Part shown: positions 43,539-51,763 of the stretch, piece by piece
Layout of the letters: every line of letters starts with the position of its first letter
Numbering within the stretch: position 1 is the first letter of the stretch
From: Amycolatopsis sp. WQ 127309
Lineage (GTDB): Bacteria; Actinomycetota; Actinomycetes; Mycobacteriales; Pseudonocardiaceae
DNA length: 64,000 bases
NCBI RefSeq assembly: GCF_023023025.1
Contig: NZ_CP095481.1
Location: 4,526,001-4,590,000 of the forward strand
Direction: 5' to 3'
Program-made: the position numbers and the translations under genes
The notes under the pieces: generated by a model
Seen by the model: the letters and a program-made list of their open reading frames with translations, nothing else
Told to the model about the DNA's origin: nothing
The model's database searches: none

Positions 43539-44165
43539 GTGACCAGCGCAGCCGCCGTGAGGCGCCGGACCCGTGTCGACAAGTTCGAAGAGCGCCGCCG
43601 GGAACTCGCCGACGCGGCGCTGCTGGCGCTCGCCGACCTGGGGTACGCCCGCACCAGCCTGCGCACGATCGCCGAGCACACGAAGTTCTCCCACGGGCTG
43701 CTGCACTACTACTTCGCCGACAAGGTCGAGCTGATCACCTACTGCGTGCGGCGGTACAAGGCCGCCTGCGTGCAGCGCTACGAGGGCGGCGTCGGCGAGG
43801 TGGCCACGCCCGGGGAGCTGGCCGCGGCCTGCGCGGACGGGCTGGCCGCCGCGCTCGCCGACGCGCCGCTGATGCACCGGCTCTGGTACGACCTGCGCTC
43901 GCAGTCGATGTTCGAGGAAGCCTTCCGCGACGACGTCGCCGAGATCGACGACAGCCTGCAGGAGATGATCTGGCGCAACGTCAGCGCGTACGCCGACCTC
44001 GCCGGCGCGCCGCCGAACTGCTCGCCGTCGGAGGCCTACGCGCTGTTCGACGGCCTGTTCCAGCAAGCCCTGCTGCGCTACCTGATGAGCGCCGAAGGCG
44101 CGCTCGACGACCTCCGGAACGGCGTCCGCGCGTTGTTCCCGCGGCTTCTGTCCACTGAGGACTAA
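43539..44165 (+). CDS. TetR-family regulator
   Basis: The 208-aa protein has a TetR HTH (TSLRTIAEHTKFSHGLLHYYFADKVELI, about residues 33-60) and a helical ligand domain typical of FadR/KstR-sized acyl-CoA-responsive repressors. The GTG at 43539 is chosen because it fits the leaderless promoter; the frame is open to 43482. It is the likely repressor of the divergent ligase operon, perhaps with an acyl-CoA as ligand (inferred). Its 3' end overlaps the convergent hydrolase gene by 4 nt. Confidence 0.85.
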   Translation: MTSAAAVRRRTRVDKFEERRRELADAALLALADLGYARTSLRTIAEHTKFSHGLLHYYFADKVELITYCVRRYKAACVQRYEGGVGEVATPGELAAACADGLAAALADAPLMHRLWYDLRSQSMFEEAFRDDVAEIDDSLQEMIWRNVSAYADLAGAPPNCSPSEAYALFDGLFQQALLRYLMSAEGALDDLRNGVRALFPRLLSTED

Positions 44166-45052
44166 AGCAGGCTCGCCACGGCGTCCGCGAAGGCCTCCGG
44201 CGCTTCCTGCGGCGCGTTGTGCCCGATCCCGGCCAGCAGCCGATGTTCGTACGGGCCGGTGAAGTACTCGCGGTCGCCGGCCGCGCTCGGGCCGAGCAGG
44301 CCGTCGGCGCCGGTCTCCAGCAGCACGGTGGGCACGGTGATCGGCGGCTGCCCCGCGAGGACGTCTTCCAGGTCCTGGTAACGGGGATCGCCGTCGACGA
44401 GGCCGTAGCGGTGCCGGTAGGAGTGGATCACGACGTCGGCGAAGTCCGGGTTGTGCAGGCTGGACGCGCTCGCGGGGAACGCCGCGGCGGCGCCGGACCA
44501 CGCCGGCGACCAGGTGCGCCACAGGAACTCGCACAGCTCTTCGCGGTTGCGTTCCAGCCCGCGGCGGCCGCGCTCGGAGTGGAAGTAGTACTGGTACCAG
44601 TACGTGGCTTCCCATTCCGGCTTGCCGGGTTCGTGCGCGGCGGCGATATCCTGGACGTTGTAGCCGTCGACGGTGACCAGGCCGCGGACGCGCTCCGGGT
44701 GCACCGCGGCGGTGATGCACGCCGCGCGCCCGCCCCAGTCGTAGCCGGCGAGGACCGCGGAGTCGATGCCCAGCGCGTCCATGAACTCGACCAGGTCGGT
44801 GCCGAGCGCCGCCTGCTGGCCCGAGCGCGGGGTGGCGTCGTCGCGGAACGACGTCGCGCCGAAGCCGCGCAGGTAAGGGGCGACGACCCAGGCGTTGCGG
44901 CGGGCCAGCAGCGGTGCGACCTCGTCGAAAGCCCTTACGTCATAAGGGAAACCGTGCAGCAGGATCACCGGCACCGCATCAGTGGGTCCGGAGTGTTCGT
45001 ACGCGACGCTCAAGATCGGCGTGTCGACCTGCCCTGCTGACGTGAAGCCCAT
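44162..45052 (-). CDS. Alpha/beta-hydrolase with Asp nucleophile (epoxide hydrolase / dehalogenase type)
   Basis: The 296-aa protein has ILLHGFPYD (oxyanion region), the nucleophile elbow AGYDWGGRAA with Asp rather than Ser, and the catalytic His in IGHNAPQE near the C-terminus. An Asp nucleophile points to epoxide hydrolases or haloalkane dehalogenases. A hydrophobic cap region rich in Trp/Tyr (TYWYQYYFHSE) lies in the middle. It is transcribed alone, divergent from the AhpD-like gene. Confidence 0.83.
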   Translation of the reverse strand: MGFTSAGQVDTPILSVAYEHSGPTDAVPVILLHGFPYDVRAFDEVAPLLARRNAWVVAPYLRGFGATSFRDDATPRSGQQAALGTDLVEFMDALGIDSAVLAGYDWGGRAACITAAVHPERVRGLVTVDGYNVQDIAAAHEPGKPEWEATYWYQYYFHSERGRRGLERNREELCEFLWRTWSPAWSGAAAAFPASASSLHNPDFADVVIHSYRHRYGLVDGDPRYQDLEDVLAGQPPITVPTVLLETGADGLLGPSAAGDREYFTGPYEHRLLAGIGHNAPQEAPEAFADAVASLL

Positions 45053-45126
45053 CCGGCGATTGTCGCACGAGCACGTTTACCTCCCAGGGAATTGGATCGA
45101 CGTCGCGACCGGCCCAGACTCGGTTC

Positions 45127-45696
45127 ATGACCAGTTACCCGATCCACACCGCCGACACCGCACCCGAAGCCGCCAAGGAGCCGTTGACCGTCCTGCAGGG
45201 AGCGTTCGGGTTCGTCCCGGCCGCGGCCGGGCTGATGGCGAACTCGCCGGCGTTGCTGAACACCTTCTTCTCGGCGTTCGGGCACTTCCGCGGCGGTGGC
45301 ACGTTCGGCCCGGACGAGCGGCAGGTGCTGCTGCTGACCAACGCCGTCGCGAACGGCAGCGAGTGGGCCGTCGCGTTCCACACGCTGGAGTCGCTCGCGG
45401 ACGGCGTCGAACCGGACGTCGTCGAGGCCCTGCGCCGCGGGGAGCGACCCGCCGACCCGCGGATGGCGGCGCTGTCGGCGCTCACCCGCGCGTTCATCGA
45501 GAAGCGCGGGCACCTCGACGACGCCGACGTCGCGGCGTTCACCGCGGCCGGCTTCACCGGGGAGCAGGTGTTCGAGGTGATCACCGGGGTGGCGATCTCG
45601 GCGATGACGAACTACACCGCGAACCTCGCCCGGCCCGCGCTGGAGGCGGCGGTGCGCCCGCACGCGTGGACCGCGGGATACTCGAGCCGTGTCTGA
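45127..45696 (+). CDS. AhpD/carboxymuconolactone-decarboxylase-like protein lacking the CxxC
   Basis: The 189-aa helical protein has the family pattern LLLTNAVANGSEWAVAFHTLES. The usual CxxC pair of AhpD-type peroxidases is replaced by Ser and Ala while the trailing His is kept, so thiol peroxidase activity is unlikely. It overlaps the following XRE gene by 8 nt, forming a coupled pair, perhaps enzyme plus regulator or ligand sensor. The ATG start lies 74 nt from the divergent hydrolase. Confidence 0.75.
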   Translation: MTSYPIHTADTAPEAAKEPLTVLQGAFGFVPAAAGLMANSPALLNTFFSAFGHFRGGGTFGPDERQVLLLTNAVANGSEWAVAFHTLESLADGVEPDVVEALRRGERPADPRMAALSALTRAFIEKRGHLDDADVAAFTAAGFTGEQVFEVITGVAISAMTNYTANLARPALEAAVRPHAWTAGYSSRV

Positions 45697-46489
45697 CGTC
45701 GGTCCACTGCTGAAACACTGGCGCGGCGCCCGGCGGCTGAGCCAGCTGGCCCTCGCCGCCGAGGCCGCCGTGTCGATCCGCCACCTGTGCTTCCTGGAGA
45801 CCGGCCGCGCGAACCCCAGCCGTGCCATGGTCCTCAAGCTCGCCGAGGTGCTCGACGTACCCCTGCGCGAACGCAACACCCTGCTGCTCAAGGCCGGGTT
45901 CGCGCCGGAGTACCCGGAGTCCGAACTGGACGCGCCGTCGCTGGCCGCCGTCCGGGACGCACTCGACACGATCCTGGCGCAGCAGGAGCCGTTCCCGGCG
46001 CTGGTGATGGACCGCAGCTGGGACATCCGGCACACCAACACCGCCGCGCGCCGGTTCTTCGCCCTTCTCCAGGACGGGCAGCCGAAGGCCGCGCCCGGCC
46101 CGGCGAACGTGCTGCGCCGGATGTTCCACCCGGACGGCGTCCGGCAGCGCGTGACGAACTGGCCGGAGGTCGCCGAGGCCCTGGTCCGGCGGGCGCGCCG
46201 GGAGGCGATCGGCGGCGTCGCCGACGAGCGGGCCCAGCGCATCCTCGACGAGGTGCTGGACTACCCCGGGGTGCCGAAGTCGCTGCGGTCGCTGGACGCG
46301 GCGACGCCGGTGCTGCCGATCGTGCCGATCCGGTACGCGCTGGGGGACCGGCGGTTCGACTACTTCTCGACGGTGACCACGCTCGGCACGCCGCAGGACG
46401 TGACGCTGCAGGAACTGCGCATCGAGTGCTTCTTCCCGATGAACGACGAGACCCGCGAGCAGGCGCACCGGCTGCGCACCCAAGCCTAG
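45689..46489 (+). CDS. XRE-family regulator with MmyB-like ligand domain
   Basis: The 266-aa protein has an N-terminal XRE HTH (SQLALAAEAAVSIRHLCFLETGRANPS, about 18-44). A C-terminal MmyB-type PAS-like domain has ALVMDRSWDIRHTNTAARRFF. Such proteins are actinobacterial repressors, often next to an SDR or oxidoreductase target; ligands may be fatty acids. The GTG start lies within the AhpD-like gene. Its 3' end overlaps the convergent TetR gene by 4 nt. A relative is at 55876. Confidence 0.87.
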   Translation: MSDVGPLLKHWRGARRLSQLALAAEAAVSIRHLCFLETGRANPSRAMVLKLAEVLDVPLRERNTLLLKAGFAPEYPESELDAPSLAAVRDALDTILAQQEPFPALVMDRSWDIRHTNTAARRFFALLQDGQPKAAPGPANVLRRMFHPDGVRQRVTNWPEVAEALVRRARREAIGGVADERAQRILDEVLDYPGVPKSLRSLDAATPVLPIVPIRYALGDRRFDYFSTVTTLGTPQDVTLQELRIECFFPMNDETREQAHRLRTQA

Positions 46490-47088
46490 GTCGGTGGGGC
46501 GCCCGGTAGGGGGTCGCGGCCCGGGGCGCGCAAGCCGTCGAGGGTGATGGCGATGACGCGGTCGCGGCCGCTCTTCGCCGCGTCGAGGCCCAGGCAGTGC
46601 GGGGACATCCCGGCGGCCGCGCCGGCCAGGAACGGGACGTCCTGCCAGGCGACGTCGGGGCGGAGCGCGCCGGCTTCCCGGGCGCGCTCGGTGACCGCGC
46701 GGACGTGGTCGCGCAGGACGGCGAACGCCTCGGCCACCGCGGGGCCGCTCTCCCCGGGCTCGGCCGCCAAGGCGTCCGACAGGCCCCTGTTCTCCGCCTG
46801 TGCCGACGCGAGCGCGCGCACCAGTTCGGCGAAGCCGGTCCACGGATCGGGGGCTTCCGCGGCTTCGCGGGCCTGCTCCACCAGCTCGCCGACGACTTCC
46901 AGCAGCACCGCCTCCAGCAGCGCGTGGCGCGACGGGAAGCGCCGGTAGAACGTCGCGGGCCCGACCCCGGCGCGCTTGACGATCTCGTTGGTCGACACCG
47001 CCAGCCCGTGGTCGGCGATGGCCGTCCGCGCGGCCGCGATCACCAGCTCGGCGCTGCGGCGCGCGTCGGATCGCATCTCCCTGGCCAT
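46486..47088 (-). CDS. TetR-family regulator
   Basis: The 200-aa protein has a TetR HTH (VSTNEIVKRAGVGPATFYRRFPSRHALL, about residues 31-58) and a normal ligand domain. It is divergent from an SDR gene. The 91-nt gap carries two palindromes with the shared core ACGGAGA-N5-TCTCCGT, a clear case for autoregulation and control of the SDR gene. Confidence 0.9.
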   Translation of the reverse strand: MAREMRSDARRSAELVIAAARTAIADHGLAVSTNEIVKRAGVGPATFYRRFPSRHALLEAVLLEVVGELVEQAREAAEAPDPWTGFAELVRALASAQAENRGLSDALAAEPGESGPAVAEAFAVLRDHVRAVTERAREAGALRPDVAWQDVPFLAGAAAGMSPHCLGLDAAKSGRDRVIAITLDGLRAPGRDPLPGAPPT

Positions 47089-47098
47089 TTCCCGAGCC

Positions 47099-47135
47099 TA
47101 GCACTAGACGGAGAACCGCTCTCCGTCTAGTGCTA
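47099..47135. promoter_or_regulatory. Operator 1 of the TetR/SDR pair
   Basis: Perfect inverted repeat with 16-nt arms and a 5-nt spacer, TAGCACTAGACGGAGA and its complement. It begins 11 nt from the TetR start and contains the core shared with operator 2. Confidence 0.8.
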
Positions 47136-47142
47136 CGGTGAA

Positions 47143-47161
47143 ACGGAGAACGACTCTCCGT
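47143..47161. promoter_or_regulatory. Operator 2 of the TetR/SDR pair
   Basis: ACGGAGA-ACGAC-TCTCCGT repeats the core and spacer of operator 1, just upstream of the SDR start at 47180. Confidence 0.75.
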
Positions 47162-47179
47162 CTGGGAAGCAGGGCATTC

Positions 47180-47935
47180 ATGGGCAGCTTGACCGGCAAG
47201 ACTGCGCTGATCACCGGCGGCAGCGAGGGGATCGGCCTCGGGATCGCCGACGCCTTCGCGCGGGAAGGCGCGGACCTCGTCCTCCTGGCGCGCGACCCCG
47301 GCAAGCTCGACGCCGTCGCGGCGCGGCTGCACGGCGCGTCCGTGCGGACGGTCGCCGTCGATCTCGCCGAGCCGGACGCCCTGGCCGCGCTCCCCGCCGA
47401 TCTCGCCGTCGACATCGTCGTCAACAACGCGGGGGTCACCCACCTGAAAGCCCTCGAGGACACCACCGACGCCGACTTCGACGCGATGGTGCGGGTCAAC
47501 CTCGGCGTGCCGTTCCGGCTGGTCCGGCGGCTGCTGCCCGGGCTCGTCGCGGCGCGGGGGAACGTCGTCAACATCTCCAGCTACTGGGGCACGAAGATGG
47601 TCGACGGCCGCCCGGCGTCGGTGTACTCCGCGACGCGCGGCGCGCTCAACTCGTTCACCCAGGCGCTGGCCAGCGAGCTGGGGCCGGCCGGGGTGCGGGT
47701 CAACGCCATCGTGCCGGGGTCGGTCCGCACCCCGGCGTTCGAGCGGCGCTTCCTCGGTCCGATGAGCGACGACCAGCGCGCGGACTATGACGACTACGTC
47801 CGGCGCTCGTACCCGGCGGGCCGGATCGGCCTTCCGGCCGACGTCGCCGCCGCGGCGCTCTACCTCGTCTCGCCGGCCAGCACCTGGGTCACCGGCAGCA
47901 TCCTCACCGTCGACGGCGGGTTCGCCGTCCGCTGA
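47180..47935 (+). CDS. SDR-family oxidoreductase with Tyr-x3-Arg site
   Basis: The 251-aa protein has TGGSEGIGLGIA, NNAGV, NISSYWG and VTGSILTVDGGF. The catalytic Tyr is in SVYSATRGAL, where the usual Lys four residues later is Arg. This is a rare change that could lower proton-relay activity or alter substrate range. The ATG at 47180 is preferred; the frame is open to 47138, but that would run through operator 2. The divergent TetR probably controls it. Confidence 0.85.
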   Translation: MGSLTGKTALITGGSEGIGLGIADAFAREGADLVLLARDPGKLDAVAARLHGASVRTVAVDLAEPDALAALPADLAVDIVVNNAGVTHLKALEDTTDADFDAMVRVNLGVPFRLVRRLLPGLVAARGNVVNISSYWGTKMVDGRPASVYSATRGALNSFTQALASELGPAGVRVNAIVPGSVRTPAFERRFLGPMSDDQRADYDDYVRRSYPAGRIGLPADVAAAALYLVSPASTWVTGSILTVDGGFAVR

Positions 47936-47965
47936 GCCCGGTGAACAGCTGAGCCCGGTGGACAA

Positions 47966-48011
47966 GTGGACAAGTGTCCGCTAGCGTCGAAACAAGCGGA
48001 CACTTGTCCAC
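47966..48011. promoter_or_regulatory. Large double palindrome before the SDR gene
   Basis: GTGGACAAGTGTCCGCT (47966-47982) and its exact complement (47995-48011) are separated by 12 nt. Each arm contains its own GGACA-N2-TGTCC box, so two dimers could bind. It lies between two SDR genes, 22 nt before the second ATG. No regulator is directly adjacent on that side. Confidence 0.7.
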
Positions 48012-48033
48012 ATCAATCGCCAGGAGGCTCTTC

Positions 48034-48774
48034 ATGTCGGAAATCGACGGCAAGGTCGTCGCGGTCACCGGAGCGAGCGGCGGCATCGGCGAGGCCATCG
48101 CGCGCACCCTCGCCGACCGCGGAGCGGCCGTCGTCCTGGGCGCGCGCCGGACGGACCGCCTCGAACAGGTCGCCGGGGACATCCGCGCCCGGGGTGGCCG
48201 CGCGATCGTGTGCACCACCGACGTCACCGTCCGGGAAGACCTCGACCGGCTCGTCGCCCGGGCCGTCGCGGAGTTCGGCCGGCTCGACGTGCTCGTGAGC
48301 AACGCCGGCATCAGCAAGATCGGCCCGATGGCGGACCTCGACGTCGACGGCTGGTCCGCGATGATCGACGTCAACCTGCGCGGCGTGCTGCACGGGATCG
48401 CCGCGGCGCTGCCGGTGTTCCGGCGCCAGGGCCGCGGGCACCTGGTGACGACGGTGTCGACGTCCGGCCTGAAGATCACGCCCACGATGGCGGTCTACGC
48501 CGGCACCAAGAACGCCGTCCGCACGCTGCTGGAAGGCCTGCGGCAGGAGTCGACCGACGGCGTGCTGCGGACCACGGCGGTGTCGCCCGGGTTCGTCCGG
48601 ACCGACCTCGCGGGATCGATCGACAACCTCGAGGTGCGGGCGGAGATCCAGCGCGGCATCGACGAGTTCGCCATCGCGCCGGAGGCCGTCGCCCGCGCGG
48701 TCGCGTTCGCTATCGAGCAGCCGCACGACGTCGAAATCGGCGAGATCGTCCTCCGCCCGACCGTCCAGGGCTGA
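48034..48774 (+). CDS. SDR-family oxidoreductase
   Basis: The 246-aa classical SDR has TGASGGIGEAIA, SNAGI, the catalytic Ser in TVSTSG, Tyr-x3-Lys in VYAGTKNAV and SPGFVRTDL. The Arg pair after beta-2 (GARRTDR) suggests NADP(H). The ATG at 48034 has AGGAGG at 48022. The large palindrome upstream indicates repression by a TetR-type protein, possibly the one at 46486 or a distant one. Confidence 0.88.
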   Translation: MSEIDGKVVAVTGASGGIGEAIARTLADRGAAVVLGARRTDRLEQVAGDIRARGGRAIVCTTDVTVREDLDRLVARAVAEFGRLDVLVSNAGISKIGPMADLDVDGWSAMIDVNLRGVLHGIAAALPVFRRQGRGHLVTTVSTSGLKITPTMAVYAGTKNAVRTLLEGLRQESTDGVLRTTAVSPGFVRTDLAGSIDNLEVRAEIQRGIDEFAIAPEAVARAVAFAIEQPHDVEIGEIVLRPTVQG

Positions 48775-48775
48775 G

Positions 48776-48812
48776 CCCGGGACGGCTGCCCGCCCGAAGC
48801 AGCCGTCCCGGG
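48776..48812. terminator. 14-bp hairpin, bidirectional terminator
   Basis: CCCGGGACGGCTGC pairs perfectly with GCAGCCGTCCCGGG across a 9-nt loop, in the 43-nt gap between the convergent SDR and peptidase genes. Confidence 0.8.
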
Positions 48813-48817
48813 AGGTG

Positions 48818-50473
48818 TCAGTTCAGCGCGCTGACCTGGCGCTGAACCTCGTTGCGCAGCACGGAATGCGCGTCACTGAGCCGCGTGGTGAGGCTGCTGT
48901 GCGCGGCGCCCAGCGGACCCGTGACCGGGTGGACGGCGTCTTCGTCCGGCAGTGGCACGCCGGGGCAGGTGACACTGCCCGGCCGGGAGTTCCTGGTGAG
49001 GAACGTGTTCACCATCCCGTCGACGCACGGGTTGCCGGACAGGGCGTACTGGCCGTGGAACGGCGAGTCGTCCACCGACACCAGCGGGACGCCGGCCGCG
49101 CGCGAGGCCGCCTTCGCCTGCTCGTACCCGGTCTGCGGGTCGAACTCGCCCTGGACGACGAGCACGTTCTTCGCGACTTGCGCCGGCAGGTTCGGCAACG
49201 TGTGCTGCGGCGCGTCGGACCAGAACCCGCACGGCTCGCTGAGGCCGTAGAGCCAGCCGTACAACGGGTACTGCGAGCCCTGCCGGTCGCTGAGCCGCTG
49301 GTACCAGGCGGCGGACCGCGTCGGCTGGTCACCGCAGGCCACGGCGTACCGGGTGCCGGAGACCGCGGTGTAGTCGGGCACGGTGGCCGCGACCTTCGCG
49401 ACCGTCAGCTGCGCCGCCGGGACGCCGAAAGCGCTGCGGGACACCGCATCCAGCTCGTCACCCGGAGCCGCGCCGCCGGGCTCCAGGGAGTTCGCGCCGA
49501 GGACCAGGACCAGCACGCCGAGGTACCACTGGAACTGGCTGCCGTTGCCGACGAAGATCCGGTCGAACGAGTCGCCGTCCACGCCCTGGGTCTTGTAGAA
49601 GGCGCGGATCCGCTCGATCTCCGCCTTCACCTCGGCGACGCTCGTGCCGAGCTGGTCGCCGTAGCGGCGCACGACCCACGGCAGGTAGACGTCGTCGAAC
49701 TGGCGCTGGTCGATCACCGGGAACGCCTCGAAGTCGGCCTGGAGCCGGCCTTCGAAGTTCACGCTGGAGTCGAGCACGGTCTTGCCGGTGTGCTCCGGGA
49801 ACAGCGACGCGTACTTCGCGCCGAGCCAGGTCCCGTAGGAGTAGCCGAGGTAGTTCAGCTTCTCGTCGCCCAGCAGCGTGCGGATCAGGTCCATGTCGTG
49901 CGCGGTCTGCCACGTCGTGACGTACGGCGTGAGCGCGTTGCTCTGGCACGCCTCGGCGATGGCGCGCGGCGACTGCTGGTGCAGCGCGACGCTCCGCGCC
50001 GACCGGTCCCGCGCGTCGAGCCCGGCCGGCAGCCGCCCGGTCGGGACCTGGCACTGGAAGCCGTGGTCGTCGCTGCCTTCGCGGCCGGTCCCGCGCGGGT
50101 CCATGCCGATCAGGTCGTAGAGCTGGTTCACCGACGGTTCGAGACCGGCCAGCGCGCCGGCGAGCGAAGTGCCCTGCCCGCCCGGCCCGCCGGGGTTGAC
50201 CAGGAGCGCGCCGAGCCGCTGCCCGGTGGCCGCGACGCGGCTGATCGAGACCTGGAGGTCAACGCCCGCGGCGGGGTTCGCCCAGTCGCGCGGGACGGTG
50301 ACCAGCGCGCACTCGGCCGGTCTCGCGTCGGCCGCGGGCGTGAACGCGCACGCGCCCCAGGTGAGCTGCTGTCCGGTGTAGGGCGCGAGCGGGTCGTCGG
50401 CGGCCGCGGCGGGCGTCGCGGCCGCCACGAGGGCCGCGATCGTCACGACCAGTCCGGCTCGGAAACCTGGCAT
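48818..50473 (-). CDS. Secreted tripeptidyl-aminopeptidase-like alpha/beta-hydrolase (paralogue)
   Basis: The 551-aa protein has a signal peptide (cleavage near AAAAD, residue 25), oxyanion loop VNPGGPGGQGT, nucleophile Ser212 in GYSYGTW, GEFDPQTGYEQ and DSPFHGQYALSGNPC. It is collinear with the peptidase at 23849 and shares most motifs, so the two are clear paralogues with the same C-terminal TAP-like domain. The ATG at 50473 has GGGAGG 7 nt before it. It should release short peptides from extracellular protein. Confidence 0.88.
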   Translation of the reverse strand: MPGFRAGLVVTIAALVAAATPAAAADDPLAPYTGQQLTWGACAFTPAADARPAECALVTVPRDWANPAAGVDLQVSISRVAATGQRLGALLVNPGGPGGQGTSLAGALAGLEPSVNQLYDLIGMDPRGTGREGSDDHGFQCQVPTGRLPAGLDARDRSARSVALHQQSPRAIAEACQSNALTPYVTTWQTAHDMDLIRTLLGDEKLNYLGYSYGTWLGAKYASLFPEHTGKTVLDSSVNFEGRLQADFEAFPVIDQRQFDDVYLPWVVRRYGDQLGTSVAEVKAEIERIRAFYKTQGVDGDSFDRIFVGNGSQFQWYLGVLVLVLGANSLEPGGAAPGDELDAVSRSAFGVPAAQLTVAKVAATVPDYTAVSGTRYAVACGDQPTRSAAWYQRLSDRQGSQYPLYGWLYGLSEPCGFWSDAPQHTLPNLPAQVAKNVLVVQGEFDPQTGYEQAKAASRAAGVPLVSVDDSPFHGQYALSGNPCVDGMVNTFLTRNSRPGSVTCPGVPLPDEDAVHPVTGPLGAAHSSLTTRLSDAHSVLRNEVQRQVSALN

Positions 50474-50843
50474 CTGAAGTCCTCCCGAAAGGTGTGGAGG
50501 ACGCGACCGTGGCACGGTTTCACCGGGCGGGGATCAACCCGGGGTATCAGATGTGCGGGGTGGAATCGTACTTTCGGCGGCCACGGTGCCGGCTACCCGA
50601 GGTCCCGCAACGCTTCGCGGACCCGGTCCCGGAGCCACCGGTGGGCTCTGCGCCGCGGCGGCACCGGCCCCGCGGTCACCGCTGCGGTGATGCGCCGCGC
50701 CGCCGAGCTGGTGGCCGAACGGCCTGCCGCGAACTCACCACGTCGAAGGGCGCGGCCGCGCCCCGGACCGTCTTCCGCCTGCACGTCCACGTCGGGCCGC
50801 GGTCGACGGCTTGCCGCAGCCGTGGAGGCGGCCGCGGTGCCGG
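50474..50843. other. 370-nt region with duplicated LysR 3' end
   Basis: No intact gene. It contains the 68-nt copy of the LysR 3' end described separately and otherwise GC-rich sequence without good coding signal. It must also hold the promoter of the leftward peptidase gene. Confidence 0.5.
50576..50643 (-). pseudogene. Duplicated LysR C-terminal remnant
   Basis: Positions 50576-50643 match 50827-50894 at 66 of 68 bases, offset 251 nt. They include the final codons for HRWLRDRVREALRDLG and the stop. The upstream part of the remnant no longer reads as a LysR protein. It is either a partial tandem duplication or the scar of a lost second LysR gene. Confidence 0.7.
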
Positions 50844-50894
50844 CTACCCGAGGTCTCGCAACGCTTCGCGGACCCGGTCCCGGAGCCACCGGTG
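50827..50894 (-). repeat. Second copy of the 68-bp direct repeat
   Basis: This is the functional copy, forming the 3' end of the LysR gene. Paired with 50576-50643. Confidence 0.8.
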
Positions 50895-51740
50895 CGCCTT
50901 GTCGTTCTCGTAGCGCTGGTGCCAGGAACCCACCAGCGGCGCCGGGGGCACCGGCATCGGGAGCGGCACGGTCACCAGGCCCAGCGCGTCGATCATGCCC
51001 GCGCACATGCGTTCGGGCACGGCCACGACGCACTCGCCGAGCCGCACGACGCTCAGCGCCGACGTGGTGGTCGGGGTCGTCGCGACGACCCGGCGTTCGA
51101 GACCGTGCTCGGCCAGGGCGTCGTCCATCGGGTCGTGGAGCCGGCCTCGCCGGGTGATCCGCAGGTGCAACGCCTCGGCGTAGCGGCGCAGGGTCGGTTT
51201 TCGCGTGGCGAAGGGGTGATCCGGCGCGACGGCCAGCACCAGGCGGTCCTCGAAGAACAGCTCCGACCGGATCTCGGGGGAGTCCGGCGCCGCGCTGCCG
51301 AGCTCCAGGTCGACCTGGCCCCGGCGCAGTTCCTGGGTGTCCGCCCGGCCTTCCGCCAGCAGCCGCAGCCGGGCGTTCGGCGCGTCGCGGTGGACCGCGG
51401 CGATGAGCCGGGGGCCCAGCGCGGTGGTGATCGCGTCGTGGCAGATCACCGTGAAGACCCGGTCGAGCTCGGCGAGGTCGAGCGCGCGGTCGGGCGCGAG
51501 CACGCTTTCGGCCTGCTGCACCAGATCGCGGACCTGCGCCCGGATCTCCAGCGCGTACGGCGTCGGCGTCATCGTCCGGCCCGTGCGGACGAGGATCTGG
51601 TCGCCGGTCGTCCTGCGGATCCGGCCGAGCGTCCGGCTCATCGCGGGCGACGACAGGTGCAGGCGGTCGGCGGCCGCGGCGACGCTGCCCTCCTCGAGCA
51701 GCGCGTCCAGCGCCGTCAGGAGGTTCAGGTCCAGGTACAT
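50844..51740 (-). CDS. LysR-family regulator
   Basis: The 298-aa protein has an N-terminal winged HTH (LLEEGSVAAAADRLHLSSPAMSRTL, about residues 15-39) and a two-lobed LysR substrate domain. It reads like the NodD/PcpR-type subgroup (FEDRLVLAVAPDHPF, VPERMCAGMIDALGL). The ATG start is at 51740. Its immediate leftward neighbour is the secreted peptidase; upstream lies a GtrA-like gene on the same strand, 23 nt away. Target unknown. Confidence 0.88.
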   Translation of the reverse strand: MYLDLNLLTALDALLEEGSVAAAADRLHLSSPAMSRTLGRIRRTTGDQILVRTGRTMTPTPYALEIRAQVRDLVQQAESVLAPDRALDLAELDRVFTVICHDAITTALGPRLIAAVHRDAPNARLRLLAEGRADTQELRRGQVDLELGSAAPDSPEIRSELFFEDRLVLAVAPDHPFATRKPTLRRYAEALHLRITRRGRLHDPMDDALAEHGLERRVVATTPTTTSALSVVRLGECVVAVPERMCAGMIDALGLVTVPLPMPVPPAPLVGSWHQRYENDKAHRWLRDRVREALRDLG

Positions 51741-51763
51741 GCCGCGGATCGTACTGTGGCCGC

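Noticed and set aside
50593..51033. 146-codon minus-strand frame ending like LysR
   Set aside because: Only its last 16 or so codons match LysR. The rest is low-complexity and overlaps the real LysR gene in another frame.
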